Below, one piece after another: positions 17,489 through 25,869 of a stretch of DNA of 35,787 nt. Source of the stretch: Clostridium sp. CAG:245 (GTDB taxonomy: Bacteria; Bacillota; Clostridia; TANB77; CAG-508); NCBI GenBank assembly GCA_000435175.1, contig FR880007.1:1-35787 (forward strand), read 5' to 3'. A model generated the notes under the pieces. That model did no database searches. It was not told where the DNA came from and worked only from the letters and a program-made list of their open reading frames with translations. Each line of letters begins with the position of its first letter. Positions within the stretch are counted from its first letter, which is position 1. The position numbers and the translations under genes were made by a program.

Positions 17489-18187
17489 ATGGAAGAGCTA
17501 GATTTAAGCCAAATGATTTCTTTGTTTTGGCATAGAAAAGTACAAATAATATTAATTGTATTAATATTCATGGTAATAGGAGTAGCATATACAACATGTT
17601 TTGTTACACCAAAATATACATCATCAACAACACTTGTTTTGGCAGCAGGAAAGGATTCAACATTGCCGACATCAATAACAGCGACAGATGTAAATTTAAA
17701 CTCAAAACTTATTTCTACTTACAGAGAAATTGCAACTAGTGATAAAGTTGTTAGAAAGGTTATTAATAATCTTGGACTTGATATATCTGACCAGGCCCTT
17801 AAAAATAGTATTACTGTAAAAGTTGTGTCAGATTCAGAGGTTATTAAAATTTCTGTAACTAATGGAGATTCAGAAATAGCAGCTAGTATTGCAAATGAAC
17901 TTGCAAATGTATTTTCTGAGCAAGTAAAGGAAATTTATAACATAGATAACGTACATGTAGTTGATACTGCTGAAAAGAGTGATTCACCATCAAATGTTAA
18001 CCATACTAAAGATATAATGATATTTGCACTTATAGGTATTGTTGTTTCTGTAATATATGTATTATTAGATAATATGCTAGATACAACTGTTAAAACAACT
18101 GAAGATATAGAAAAGACTTGTAGAGTACCTGTTCTTGCTTCAATACCTTTTGATAATTCTGAAAGCAGAAAGGGAGGTAGAAAATAA
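17489..18187 (+). CDS. Polysaccharide co-polymerase, chain-length regulator (Wzd/CapA/YveK)
   Basis: A 232-residue Wzz-domain protein. A short cytoplasmic start (LDLSQMISLFWHRK) precedes helix 1 (about 17-37). An extracytoplasmic domain with repeated small residues follows, and helix 2 (about 172-192) leads into a cytoplasmic tail ending in RVPVLASIPF. It lacks a kinase domain of its own, as is usual in Bacillota, where the kinase is separate. It would activate the adjacent tyrosine kinase and set polymer length. AAAAGGAG is the ribosome binding site. Its stop overlaps the kinase gene by 1 nt. Confidence 0.9.
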   Translation: MEELDLSQMISLFWHRKVQIILIVLIFMVIGVAYTTCFVTPKYTSSTTLVLAAGKDSTLPTSITATDVNLNSKLISTYREIATSDKVVRKVINNLGLDISDQALKNSITVKVVSDSEVIKISVTNGDSEIAASIANELANVFSEQVKEIYNIDNVHVVDTAEKSDSPSNVNHTKDIMIFALIGIVVSVIYVLLDNMLDTTVKTTEDIEKTCRVPVLASIPFDNSESRKGGRK

Positions 18188-19134
18188 TGAAAAAAGAGTT
18201 AATAACTTTTAGAAATCCAAAGTCTCCTATATCAGAAACTTTTAGAACTTTGAGAACAAATATACAATTTATGAATGTTAATAAAAGGCTAAAATCTATA
18301 CTTATAACATCAACATTACCAGGTGAAGGCAAGAGTTGGGTTGCTTCAAATTTAGCAATTACATTTGCACAAGCTGGAAAGCAAGTTATTTTAATAGATG
18401 CAGATATGAGAAAAGGTAGACAATATTCTATATTTGGAGTAGCTCCTCGACCAGGACTTGCTAATTATCTAGCTGAAAATGATAAAAATGCAGAATTATC
18501 TGACATGGAAAAGTATGTACAGAGGACTGAAATTGAAGGTTTATATGTTATTTCTGCAGGAAATGTACCACCAAATCCATCAGAACTTCTTATAACACCC
18601 CAAATGCAAAGATTATTGGATAAACTTTCGTCACAATGTGACATAATAATAGTAGATGCTCCACCATGTGAACTTGTAACAGATGCTGTAATTTTATCTA
18701 GAATTGTTGATTCTACTATTGTTGTAACAGCACATAAGTTTACTAAAAAAGCAAATTTGCAAAAAACAATTAAAAGCATAAAAAATGTTGGTGGAAGAAT
18801 AGCAGGTGTTGTTTTAAACAAGGTACCAATAGATGCCAAAAAATATGAAAAATCTTATTACTATGGCTCGCAGTTAACAACTACAAGAGGAAAACGTGAA
18901 GCTGGACGTGCTGTTTCTAAAAAAGACTTCTTTGAAGAAGAACATAAAAAGCCAGTTGAAGATAAGGTTAAAATAGAAAAAGAAGTTGTGAAAAATGAAA
19001 AAACAGAAGAGCCTAAGCAAAATGAAAAAGTTGAAAATGATATGCCTGATAAGACACAAGAGATTTTAAGACAAGTAAATGAATATTTGCAACAAGAAAG
19101 AAATAATTTAAATGATACCAAAAGAGACAACTAA
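18187..19134 (+). CDS. Bacterial tyrosine kinase of polysaccharide synthesis (Wze/CpsD/CapB)
   Basis: A 315-residue BY-kinase with Walker A GEGKS (46-50), Walker A' LIDADMRKG (69-77) and Walker B IIIVDAPP (153-160). The N-terminal SPISETFRTLRTNIQF is the oligomerisation segment. A tyrosine cluster SYYYG at 223-227 marks the autophosphorylation site. Unlike typical CpsD proteins, which end soon after the cluster, this one continues with a charged Lys/Glu-rich tail (about 245-315) that looks disordered, then helical. With the co-polymerase it should cycle phosphorylation to control chain length and export. The phosphatase gene follows after 32 nt. Confidence 0.92.
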   Translation: MKKELITFRNPKSPISETFRTLRTNIQFMNVNKRLKSILITSTLPGEGKSWVASNLAITFAQAGKQVILIDADMRKGRQYSIFGVAPRPGLANYLAENDKNAELSDMEKYVQRTEIEGLYVISAGNVPPNPSELLITPQMQRLLDKLSSQCDIIIVDAPPCELVTDAVILSRIVDSTIVVTAHKFTKKANLQKTIKSIKNVGGRIAGVVLNKVPIDAKKYEKSYYYGSQLTTTRGKREAGRAVSKKDFFEEEHKKPVEDKVKIEKEVVKNEKTEEPKQNEKVENDMPDKTQEILRQVNEYLQQERNNLNDTKRDN

Positions 19135-19166
19135 ATTGGTGAAATGAGAAAGGAATTTATAAAATC

Positions 19167-19946
19167 ATGATTGATTTTCACTCTCATATAATTCCAGAAA
19201 TTGACGATGGTGCACGAGAACTAAAGGAATCTTTAGAAATGCTTGAAGAAGCAAGTAGTGCCGGTTTTGATGGAGTTATATCTACATCACATTATATGGA
19301 AAATTATTATGAGGTAAGCCAAGCTGATAGAAAAGCTTGGCTAAATGGTCTTCAATACGGATTAGAAGAAAAAAAGATTGGTCTTAGTTTGTATTTAGGA
19401 AGTGAAATTTATTTTACTGATAAAATAATAAGCTTAATAAAAGAAGCCAAAGCTTCAACAATAAATGGTTCAAGATATGTGTTATTTGAGTTTCCGATGA
19501 ATGCTAAGCCAATTAATATTGAGGATTTTGTGTATTCAATTCTTTCTGCAAATTACGTTCCAGTTCTTGCACATCCAGAAAGATATACATTTACACAAGA
19601 AGAGCCGGAAATTATATATCAATTAGCAAATCAAGGTGTGTTAATGCAGTCTAATTATGGAAGCATAATAGGGCAATATGGGAAGAAAGCACAAGTGATA
19701 GTTGAAAAAATGTTAGAAAATAATTTAGTGCATTTTTTAGGATCTGATGTGCATAGGCCTAATTCAATATATACCAAAATTGAGCCAGCTATACATAAAA
19801 TAAAAGCTATTGTTGGTCAAAGTGAGTTTGATAAAATTTCTCATTTTAATGCAATGAATGTAATTAGGAATGAAAGAGTTGAGGTTGAAGAACCAGAACC
19901 GATTAAATTAACGTTAGCAGATAAAATGAGAATGAGTTTAAAATAG
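19167..19946 (+). CDS. Protein-tyrosine phosphatase, PHP family (Wzh/CpsB/YwqE)
   Basis: A 259-residue PHP-domain phosphatase beginning IDFHSHIIPEIDDGA, the metal-binding start of the CpsB group. Later metal ligands are visible in HPERYTF (about 132) and LGSDVHRPNS near 190-199. It should dephosphorylate the tyrosine kinase encoded just upstream. AGAAAGGA supports the ATG at 19167. In many streptococcal loci this gene stands at the 5' end with a LytR-CpsA-Psr ligase; here the three regulators close the locus and no such ligase is found in the window. Confidence 0.92.
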   Translation: MIDFHSHIIPEIDDGARELKESLEMLEEASSAGFDGVISTSHYMENYYEVSQADRKAWLNGLQYGLEEKKIGLSLYLGSEIYFTDKIISLIKEAKASTINGSRYVLFEFPMNAKPINIEDFVYSILSANYVPVLAHPERYTFTQEEPEIIYQLANQGVLMQSNYGSIIGQYGKKAQVIVEKMLENNLVHFLGSDVHRPNSIYTKIEPAIHKIKAIVGQSEFDKISHFNAMNVIRNERVEVEEPEPIKLTLADKMRMSLK

Positions 19947-19960
19947 AAAGGAAAATAACA

Positions 19961-20734
19961 TTGAGAGTTTTAGCGATTGGAGATTTAGTTGGAGAGAATG
20001 GAGTAAAGAAATTAAAAGAAACTTTACCTAAAATAAGAGAACAAGAAAAGATTGATTTTGTAATAGTAAATGCAGAAAATTCGGCTGGGGGAATGGGAAT
20101 TACAACTAAAATATTTAATGAGTTGAAAGAAATGAAAGTTGATGCAATTACAATGGGAAACCATACTTGGGGCAAAAAGGATATATTCTCTTTTGCTGAT
20201 GACCCTAAACTTTTGCGCCCTGCAAACTATGCACCAAATGTTCCAGGACACGGATATGGAATTTTTGATTGTAAAGGCAAAAAAATATGTGTTGTAAATT
20301 TAATTGGTAGAACAGATATGAATGTATTATCTGAGAATCCATTTTTGAAGATGAATGATGTTTTAAATGCTGTAAAAGGAAAGGCTGATATTATAATTTT
20401 GGACTTTCATGCAGAAGCAACCGCCGAAAAAATTGCAATGGGATACTATTTAGATGGCAGAATAACGGCTATGTTTGGAACACATACACATGTTCAAACA
20501 GCAGATGAAACAATATTAGAAAAAGGAACAGGATACATAACAGACATAGGAATGACTGGACCAAAAAAATCTGTAATAGGAATGGATGTATCGGCATCTT
20601 TAAAGAGATTTGAAACAACGCTTCCAGAAAAATACAAACTGGCAGATGGTAACTGCATGCTAAATGGTTGCATTTTCGAGATAAATGACGAAAGCTGTCG
20701 AGTTGAGAAAATTACGAGAGTTGTAAGAAAATAA
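19961..20734 (+). CDS. ymdB: YmdB-family metallophosphoesterase
   Basis: A 257-residue calcineurin-like phosphoesterase of the YmdB (TIGR00282) type. The di-metal site is visible as IGDLVGENG, VNAENSAGGMG, MGNHTWGKKD, DFHAEATAEK and GTHTHVQTAD. Bacillus subtilis YmdB hydrolyses cyclic nucleotides and affects biofilm and sporulation choices. Translation starts with TTG at 19961, after GAAAGGA. In B. subtilis the order is recA-rny-ymdB-spoVS; here spoVS follows and recA lies downstream, but the RNase Y gene is not in the window. Confidence 0.93.
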   Translation: MRVLAIGDLVGENGVKKLKETLPKIREQEKIDFVIVNAENSAGGMGITTKIFNELKEMKVDAITMGNHTWGKKDIFSFADDPKLLRPANYAPNVPGHGYGIFDCKGKKICVVNLIGRTDMNVLSENPFLKMNDVLNAVKGKADIIILDFHAEATAEKIAMGYYLDGRITAMFGTHTHVQTADETILEKGTGYITDIGMTGPKKSVIGMDVSASLKRFETTLPEKYKLADGNCMLNGCIFEINDESCRVEKITRVVRK

Positions 20735-20791
20735 ATGACGAAAAATGCAAAAATAACACGATGAAAACTGTAAAAAAATACCAAAAATATA

Positions 20792-20820
20792 TAGACAATT
20801 ACTCCGAAATATTATATAAA
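20792..20820 (+). promoter_or_regulatory. Promoter of spoVS
   Basis: TAGACA (20792-20797), a 17-nt spacer and TATAAA (20815-20820) resemble a sigma-A promoter. A sigma-H type promoter, known for B. subtilis spoVS, cannot be excluded. The leader runs about 45 nt to the TTAGGAGG site. Confidence 0.5.
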
Positions 20821-20869
20821 TATAACTGTACTTAAACATACAAAAAAATAAAATATTAGGAGGATAAAA

Positions 20870-21133
20870 ATGGAAGTTTTAAAAATCTCATCAAAATCAA
20901 ATCCAAATTCAGTAGCAGGTGCTATAGCAGGGTTGGTAAAGGAATCTAACAAGGCAGAGATGCAAGCAATTGGTGCAGGTGCATTAAACCAAGCCGTGAA
21001 GGCAGTAGCTATTGCAAGAGGGTTCGTTGCTCCAGCAGGTGTCGATTTAATATGTATACCAGCATTTGCAGAAGTGGAAGTAGAAGGCGAAGAAAGAACT
21101 GGTATAAAGCTTATTGTAGAGTCTAGAAAATAG
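20870..21133 (+). CDS. spoVS: Stage V sporulation protein S
   Basis: An 87-residue protein, the exact usual length of SpoVS, with the nearly invariant KSNPNSVAGAIAG, IGAGALNQAVKA and GVDLICIPAFAE blocks (an Alba-like nucleic-acid-binding fold). It influences septation and coat assembly in B. subtilis. It follows ymdB as in Bacillus and is preceded by an excellent TTAGGAGG site. It is closed by a terminator at 21158. Confidence 0.97.
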   Translation: MEVLKISSKSNPNSVAGAIAGLVKESNKAEMQAIGAGALNQAVKAVAIARGFVAPAGVDLICIPAFAEVEVEGEERTGIKLIVESRK

Positions 21134-21157
21134 AGTATTTTTAAGTTGATAAATAAT

Positions 21158-21185
21158 AGGGCATGGATAATAAACATGTCCTTTT
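21158..21185 (+). terminator. Rho-independent terminator after spoVS
   Basis: GGGCATG (21158-21164) pairs with CATGTCC (21174-21180), a 7-bp stem with one G-T wobble and a 9-nt loop, followed by five Ts. It separates spoVS from the next gene, which has its own promoter. Confidence 0.75.
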
Positions 21186-21257
21186 TGTGTGCTTTTTATA
21201 TATGTAATTATTTTGTTAAAAATAATTACATTAAGAAAAAATAATACAATAAAGGTA

Positions 21258-21286
21258 TTGAAATTGACATTATTTTAATGTATTAT
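21258..21286 (+). promoter_or_regulatory. Promoter of the solute-binding protein gene
   Basis: TTGAAA (21258-21263), a 17-nt spacer and TATTAT (21281-21286). Transcription from about 21293 would begin downstream of the ATG at 21291, which supports the later start at 21312. Confidence 0.65.
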
Positions 21287-21311
21287 TAGCATGGAGAAAG
21301 GATTACGAATA

Positions 21312-22907
21312 ATGAAAGTTAGTAGTATATTTAAGTATATTTTTATAATATTTGCAGTTGGAATTATAGCATATGCTGGTTACAGAATTTATAATAATCA
21401 AAATAAAGAAGAAGAAAATAATCAAGATTCTACCACTGTGGTTGAAGAAAATATTATTCGAGATTTGCGTATGGGAATTACAAATTACGATACTATGAAT
21501 CCATTAATTACTCAAAATAAAGACATTATTAATATTGATACTCTTATTTATGAACCACTTTTTAATTTGACAAAAGATTATCAATTGGAGCCTTGCCTTG
21601 CAAAGGAATGTTCAAAAACGGGTGATAAAATTTATGTTGTAAAAACTGTTTCTAATGCTGTATGGCATGATAATACACCGCTTACTGCTAAAGATATAGC
21701 ATTTACAATAGATTTGCTAAAGAAGGAAAACTCAGTATATAGCTATAATGTGGCACACATTGCAGAGACTGAGGTAATTGATGCAACTACTTTAAAAATA
21801 ACATTAGACAGTGATATTCCGTTTTTCGAGTATAATTTGATTTTTCCGATAATGTCTAGCAATTATTATTATGGAGAAGATTTTTTTACAAGTAGTAAAA
21901 TGCCAATTGGAACAGGAAGATACAAGATTACAAATATTAGTAGTAATAATGTAACACTTGCAAAGTTTGATAAATGGAAGAGCACTACAGGCGTAACAGA
22001 ATTAAAATTAGACAATATAAAAATAAATTTATATTCATCTATGGGTGAAGTGTACAACAGTTTTAAAATAGGAAATATTGACTTAATAAACACATCAAAT
22101 CCAAATTTCCAAGAGTACATTGGTACAATTGGATTTAACAAGACAGAATATCCAGGAAGACAGTTTGATTTTTTAAGTTTTAATTGCGCGGACGAACTTA
22201 TGCAGTTTAAAGAAGTAAGACAGGCTATAAGTTATGCGATTGACAAAAGTAATATAGTTTCATCAGTATACAATAATCAAAATTCAGTAGCAGATTATCC
22301 TTTAGATTATGGCAACTTTTTATATACCGAAAACACTGCAAGCTCTGGTTATAATGCAGAGCAAGCAAAGAAAGTACTAGAAGATGGAGGCTGGACTTAT
22401 ATTAATAACAGATGGAAGAAAAATATTGGAGGGCGTACAAAAACTTTAAGACTAAAAATATCGGTAGATAAAACAAACGAATCACGCGTTGCTGTTGCAG
22501 AGTTAATAGAAAAACAACTAGAAGAAATAGGAATAGATGTTAAATTGGATAAAGTTTCTAACGAAAAATATAATAAATATGTTGACGATAGAAACTACCA
22601 AATACTATTAACTGGAGTGTATACTAGTTATAGTCCAGATTTAACGTACTATTTCTCTGCAGGAAATATATCAAATTATAGTGGTGATTCTATGTCTGAA
22701 TTAATGCATAATGCAAGTATAACTAAAGAAAACAAACAATTGAAAGAAATATATCAAAAAATATATAGTTTGTATAAAGAAGATGTTCCTTTTGTAGGTT
22801 TATATAGAAGCAAAAATATAACAATATCAACACAATCAATGGTTGGAACAGTGGAGCCAAACAATTATTCAACTTTTTATGGAATAGAAGGCTGGTACAG
22901 AAGATAA
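21312..22907 (+). CDS. Membrane-anchored family 5 extracellular solute-binding protein
   Basis: A 531-residue SBP_bac_5 (oligopeptide/DppA-OppA type) protein. The fold markers are LRMGITNYDTMNPL, LIYEPLFNLTKD, WHDNTPLTAKDIAFTI and VRQAISYAIDKSNIV. The N-terminus (about 5-25) is one hydrophobic helix without a lipobox cysteine, so the protein is probably held by an uncleaved helix rather than as a lipoprotein. The start at 21312 is chosen because AGAAAGGA lies just upstream and the promoter would start transcription at about 21293. No permease or ATPase genes accompany it, so it may serve a distant transporter or act as a sensor. Peptide binding is inferred from the family. Confidence 0.88.
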   Translation: MKVSSIFKYIFIIFAVGIIAYAGYRIYNNQNKEEENNQDSTTVVEENIIRDLRMGITNYDTMNPLITQNKDIINIDTLIYEPLFNLTKDYQLEPCLAKECSKTGDKIYVVKTVSNAVWHDNTPLTAKDIAFTIDLLKKENSVYSYNVAHIAETEVIDATTLKITLDSDIPFFEYNLIFPIMSSNYYYGEDFFTSSKMPIGTGRYKITNISSNNVTLAKFDKWKSTTGVTELKLDNIKINLYSSMGEVYNSFKIGNIDLINTSNPNFQEYIGTIGFNKTEYPGRQFDFLSFNCADELMQFKEVRQAISYAIDKSNIVSSVYNNQNSVADYPLDYGNFLYTENTASSGYNAEQAKKVLEDGGWTYINNRWKKNIGGRTKTLRLKISVDKTNESRVAVAELIEKQLEEIGIDVKLDKVSNEKYNKYVDDRNYQILLTGVYTSYSPDLTYYFSAGNISNYSGDSMSELMHNASITKENKQLKEIYQKIYSLYKEDVPFVGLYRSKNITISTQSMVGTVEPNNYSTFYGIEGWYRR

Positions 22908-23041
22908 ATTTTGAAAATATTGCTAGGAAAAATTTAAAAATTTATTTTGAAGGTATTATTCTAGTAATGGTAAAAAGGTATAATCAAAAGTAACAATATT
23001 AAAAAATAGAAAAGATTGATTAAAATATTTTATTAAAAATA

Positions 23042-23053
23042 AAACAAATGTTT
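23042..23053 (+). promoter_or_regulatory. Possible upstream LexA-like box at recA
   Basis: AAACAAATGTTT differs at one central base from the perfect palindrome AAACATATGTTT at 23110. It lies 12 nt upstream of the recA -35 element. It could be a second, weaker LexA site or chance in AT-rich DNA. Confidence 0.35.
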
Positions 23054-23064
23054 GAAAAAAACTA

Positions 23065-23092
23065 TTGACAAATTTTAAATTTGATATATAAT
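23065..23092 (+). promoter_or_regulatory. Promoter of recA
   Basis: A consensus TTGACA (23065-23070), 16-nt spacer and TATAAT (23087-23092), preceded by AAAAAACTA. The start near 23099 leaves a leader of about 80 nt that includes the LexA-like box. Confidence 0.85.
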
Positions 23093-23109
23093 AGTCACAT
23101 AGAAAACGC

Positions 23110-23121
23110 AAACATATGTTT
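23110..23121 (+). promoter_or_regulatory. LexA (SOS) operator of recA
   Basis: AAACATATGTTT is a perfect 12-bp palindrome placed about 10 nt after the expected recA transcription start. Its core matches the Bacillota LexA/DinR box, GAACATATGTTC in Bacillus, with A/T in place of the outer G/C. Position and symmetry together make it a likely SOS operator. Confidence 0.75.
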
Positions 23122-23179
23122 AATAGTTGTTGGGGGATAACTAAAACATTATTATTTCAAAATTTAGGAGGAAAAATTT

Positions 23180-24247
23180 ATGAGTTTAGAAAACAGTGAA
23201 AAGAAAAAAGCACTAGAATCAGCATTAGGTCAAATAGAAAAACAATTTGGAAAAGGCTCTGTAATGAAGCTTGGAGATTTTACAGCAATGAATGTAGAAT
23301 CTATACCAACAGGAGCTTTAAGCCTTGACGTTGCTTTAGGAATTGGTGGAATTCCAAAGGGAAGAATAATAGAAATATTTGGACCTGAATCTTCAGGAAA
23401 AACAACTCTTGCATTACATATGATTGCAGAATGCCAAAAGAGAGGCGGAGAAGCAGCATTTATAGATGCTGAGCATGCATTAGATCCAGTTTATGCAAAA
23501 CACTTAGGTGTTGATATAGATAATTTGATAGTTTCACAACCAGATACAGGAGAGCAAGCACTTGAAATAGCAGAGGCTCTTGTTAGAAGTGGTGCCATAG
23601 ATATTATAGTAGTAGACTCTGTTGCAGCACTTGTTCCAAAGGCTGAAATAGATGGAGACATGGGAGATGCACATGTTGGTCTTCAAGCTAGATTAATGTC
23701 ACAAGCTTTAAGAAAATTAGCTGGTGTATTAAATAAATCAAATACTGCAATAGTATTTATAAACCAATTAAGAGAAAAAGTTGGAATAATGTTTGGAAAT
23801 CCAGAAACAACTCCAGGAGGAAGAGCTTTAAAATTCTATGCTTCTGTTAGATTAGACATAAGAAAAACAGAAAACTTAAAACAAGATGGAGAGGTATTTG
23901 GAAACAGAGTAAGAGTAAAAGTTGTAAAGAACAAAGTCGCTCCTCCATTCAGAGAGGCTGAATTCGATATCATATATGGAAAAGGAATATCAAAATCTGG
24001 AAACATACTAGATTTAGGTGTAAACTTAGAAATAGTTGAAAAGAGTGGCTCTTGGTTTGCTTATGACGGAACAAGAATTGGACAAGGTAGAGAAAATGCT
24101 AAAAAATACTTTGAAGAAAACCCTGAAATAATGGCAGAAGTTGAGAAGAAAGTAAGAGCAAAATTTAACGAAGCATTCGAAAAGAGCCTAAGCGACGAAA
24201 TGGAAGTAGATGCTGAACAGGAAACAGAACCAACTGAAGAAGAGTAA
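23180..24247 (+). CDS. recA: RecA recombinase
   Basis: A 355-residue RecA with all family blocks: Walker A GPESSGKTT (68-76), the DAEHALDP segment, Walker B IIVVDSVAALVP, the L2-side loop INQLREKVGIMFGNPETTPG and the C-terminal FNEAFEKSLSDEMEVDAEQE acidic tail. It catalyses strand exchange and promotes LexA self-cleavage in the SOS response. GGAGG sits 7 nt before the ATG. The gene has a strong promoter with a LexA-like palindrome and ends at a strong terminator (24283). A toxin-antitoxin pair then separates it from recX. Confidence 0.98.
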   Translation: MSLENSEKKKALESALGQIEKQFGKGSVMKLGDFTAMNVESIPTGALSLDVALGIGGIPKGRIIEIFGPESSGKTTLALHMIAECQKRGGEAAFIDAEHALDPVYAKHLGVDIDNLIVSQPDTGEQALEIAEALVRSGAIDIIVVDSVAALVPKAEIDGDMGDAHVGLQARLMSQALRKLAGVLNKSNTAIVFINQLREKVGIMFGNPETTPGGRALKFYASVRLDIRKTENLKQDGEVFGNRVRVKVVKNKVAPPFREAEFDIIYGKGISKSGNILDLGVNLEIVEKSGSWFAYDGTRIGQGRENAKKYFEENPEIMAEVEKKVRAKFNEAFEKSLSDEMEVDAEQETEPTEEE

Positions 24248-24282
24248 AAGTAAATATAGATGATGGTAAGTAATAACTAAGG

Positions 24283-24334
24283 ATAGGGAAAATATTCTAA
24301 AAAATATAATTTAGAATTCTTTTTCCCTATTTTT
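24283..24334 (+). terminator. Rho-independent terminator after recA
   Basis: ATAGGGAA (24283-24290) pairs with TTCCCTAT (24323-24330), and the inner TTCTAAA pairs with TTTAGAA. Ts follow at 24331-24334. The long interrupted stem is a strong terminator between recA and the abiE pair. Confidence 0.8.
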
Positions 24335-24368
24335 GAATTTAGAGAATAACACAGGAAAATATATTGTA

Positions 24369-24403
24369 TTGATTTTTGTACCGAAATATTGTATAATATC
24401 GGT
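24369..24403 (+). promoter_or_regulatory. abiE promoter with overlapping dyad operator
   Basis: TTGATT (24369-24374), a 17-nt spacer and TATAAT (24392-24397) form the promoter. An imperfect dyad spans 24380-24403, with ACCGA at the left end and TCGGT at the right end. These five outer pairs are perfect and it covers the -10. AbiEi antitoxins are known to repress their own promoters through inverted repeats, so this is the likely autoregulatory site. Confidence 0.65.
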
Positions 24404-24427
24404 AAGAAAATCAAGGCGGTGATATTT

Positions 24428-25009
24428 ATGAGTAATGTTGAGCTGATAAAAAAGATAATAGAAGAAAATAATGGAATATTACTTTCAAGAGAACTAAGGA
24501 AAAAAAATATTCATTTACAGTATATAAATCAATTAGAAAAGAGTGGTTATATAGAAAAAGTTGCTCGAGGAATTTATGTTAAGAAAGAAAGAAATGTTAA
24601 TGAGTTTTTTGTAATTGGTGAGAGATATAAAAAAGGTATTTTTTCATATAATACAGCTTTATATTTTCATAATTTAACGGATAGAACTCCGTTGAAACTT
24701 GATTTAACTTTTCCAAGGAATATAACCGTGCATGATGAACTAATAAATGTACATTATATAGAAAATAAATACTATATGATTGGAATCGAAATAAAAGAAT
24801 TACAAGATGGTACTAAGATAAGAATATATAATAAAGAAAGAACAATATGTGATATTATAAAATCTAGAAATAAAATGGATCCACAAATACTAAACATGGC
24901 AGTAAAAGAATACTTTTCACAAAAAGATAGTAATTATATACTTCTAATGAAATATGCTAAAATTTTTAGGATTGAAAAGATTATTAGATATTATTCGGAG
25001 GTTTTATAG
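24428..25009 (+). CDS. AbiEi-type antitoxin and transcriptional repressor
   Basis: A 193-residue protein with an N-terminal winged helix (about 4-50, including LLSRELRKKNIHLQYINQLE and GIYVKKE), then the AbiEi C-terminal domain. It is the antitoxin of the type IV AbiE system, which counters the nucleotidyltransferase toxin without direct binding and represses its own promoter. I choose ATG 24428, preceded by AAGGCGGTGA. A TTG at 24389 in the same frame lies within the promoter and is unlikely. Its stop overlaps the toxin start by one base. Confidence 0.85.
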   Translation: MSNVELIKKIIEENNGILLSRELRKKNIHLQYINQLEKSGYIEKVARGIYVKKERNVNEFFVIGERYKKGIFSYNTALYFHNLTDRTPLKLDLTFPRNITVHDELINVHYIENKYYMIGIEIKELQDGTKIRIYNKERTICDIIKSRNKMDPQILNMAVKEYFSQKDSNYILLMKYAKIFRIEKIIRYYSEVL

Positions 25010-25866
25010 TGGAACGAAATACAAATAGTTTTAAGGCAATTATAAATAATATTGCTAAGAAAGATAAAATTGCAGCACAAGCAGTTTTACAAACATATAT
25101 GCTGGAGAGGCTGTTAGAAAGAATTTCTATATCAAAATACAGAGATAATTTTATATTAAAGGGTGGATTATTAATATCAGCAATGCTGGGGATAGACAGT
25201 AGAACTACAATGGATATGGATACCACGATTAAAGGCTTTAATCTAGATGAAGAAAATATAACATGTATATTAAAAGAAATATGCGAATTAGATATAAAGG
25301 ATAATGTTATTTTAAATTTGAAAAAAGTTGAGAAAATAAGGGAAAAGGATGAATATGGTGGATATAGAGCTTCAATAGAAGCAAAATATAATAATGAATT
25401 GCCTGTAATTATGAGAATTGATATTACAACTGGTGACAAGATAACATATAAGGAAGTAAGATATAGTTTTGAATTAATGTTAGAAGATAGAAAGATTCAA
25501 ATATGGTCATATAATTTAGAAACGATAATTGCAGAAAAATTTGAAACAATTATAAGAAGAAATATATTAACGACAAGAATAAGAGACTTTTATGATGTTT
25601 ATATGCTTATAAATACACAATATAAAAATATAAATTCAATTATATTGAGACAGGCTATAAGAGAGACAGCAATGCATAGAGAAACTTTAAATATAGTAAA
25701 TGATTGCGAAAATATTATAAAAGAAATGCAACATGATGATGGACTGCAGCAAATGTGGGAAAAATATAGAAAACAAAATTTTTATGCGGAAGATATCCAA
25801 TTTAACGATTTAATTTTAGCTTTGTTCAAGGTTGCAGAGATATATAAAGAAAAAAATATTGAATAG
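25009..25866 (+). CDS. AbiEii-type nucleotidyltransferase toxin
   Basis: A 285-residue AbiEii/AbiGii toxin of the DNA polymerase beta-like nucleotidyltransferase family. Four motifs are visible: KGGLLIS (51-57), DMD (69-71), a later Asp at about 138 in MRIDITTGD, and ETIIAEKFET (171-180) followed by TTRIRDFYDVY (188-198). All catalytic residues look intact. Related toxins transfer nucleotides to RNA targets such as tRNA and stop growth, giving phage resistance by abortive infection. Translation starts with GTG at 25009, sharing one base with the antitoxin stop. GGAGG lies at 24996-25000. The substrate here is unknown. Confidence 0.87.
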   Translation: MERNTNSFKAIINNIAKKDKIAAQAVLQTYMLERLLERISISKYRDNFILKGGLLISAMLGIDSRTTMDMDTTIKGFNLDEENITCILKEICELDIKDNVILNLKKVEKIREKDEYGGYRASIEAKYNNELPVIMRIDITTGDKITYKEVRYSFELMLEDRKIQIWSYNLETIIAEKFETIIRRNILTTRIRDFYDVYMLINTQYKNINSIILRQAIRETAMHRETLNIVNDCENIIKEMQHDDGLQQMWEKYRKQNFYAEDIQFNDLILALFKVAEIYKEKNIE

Positions 25867-25869
25867 AAC

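Noticed and set aside
22908..23041. Possible terminator or small gene after the solute-binding protein gene
   Set aside because: The stretch is AT-rich with weak A/T pairing only, no clear stem with a T-run, and no open frame with a start site.
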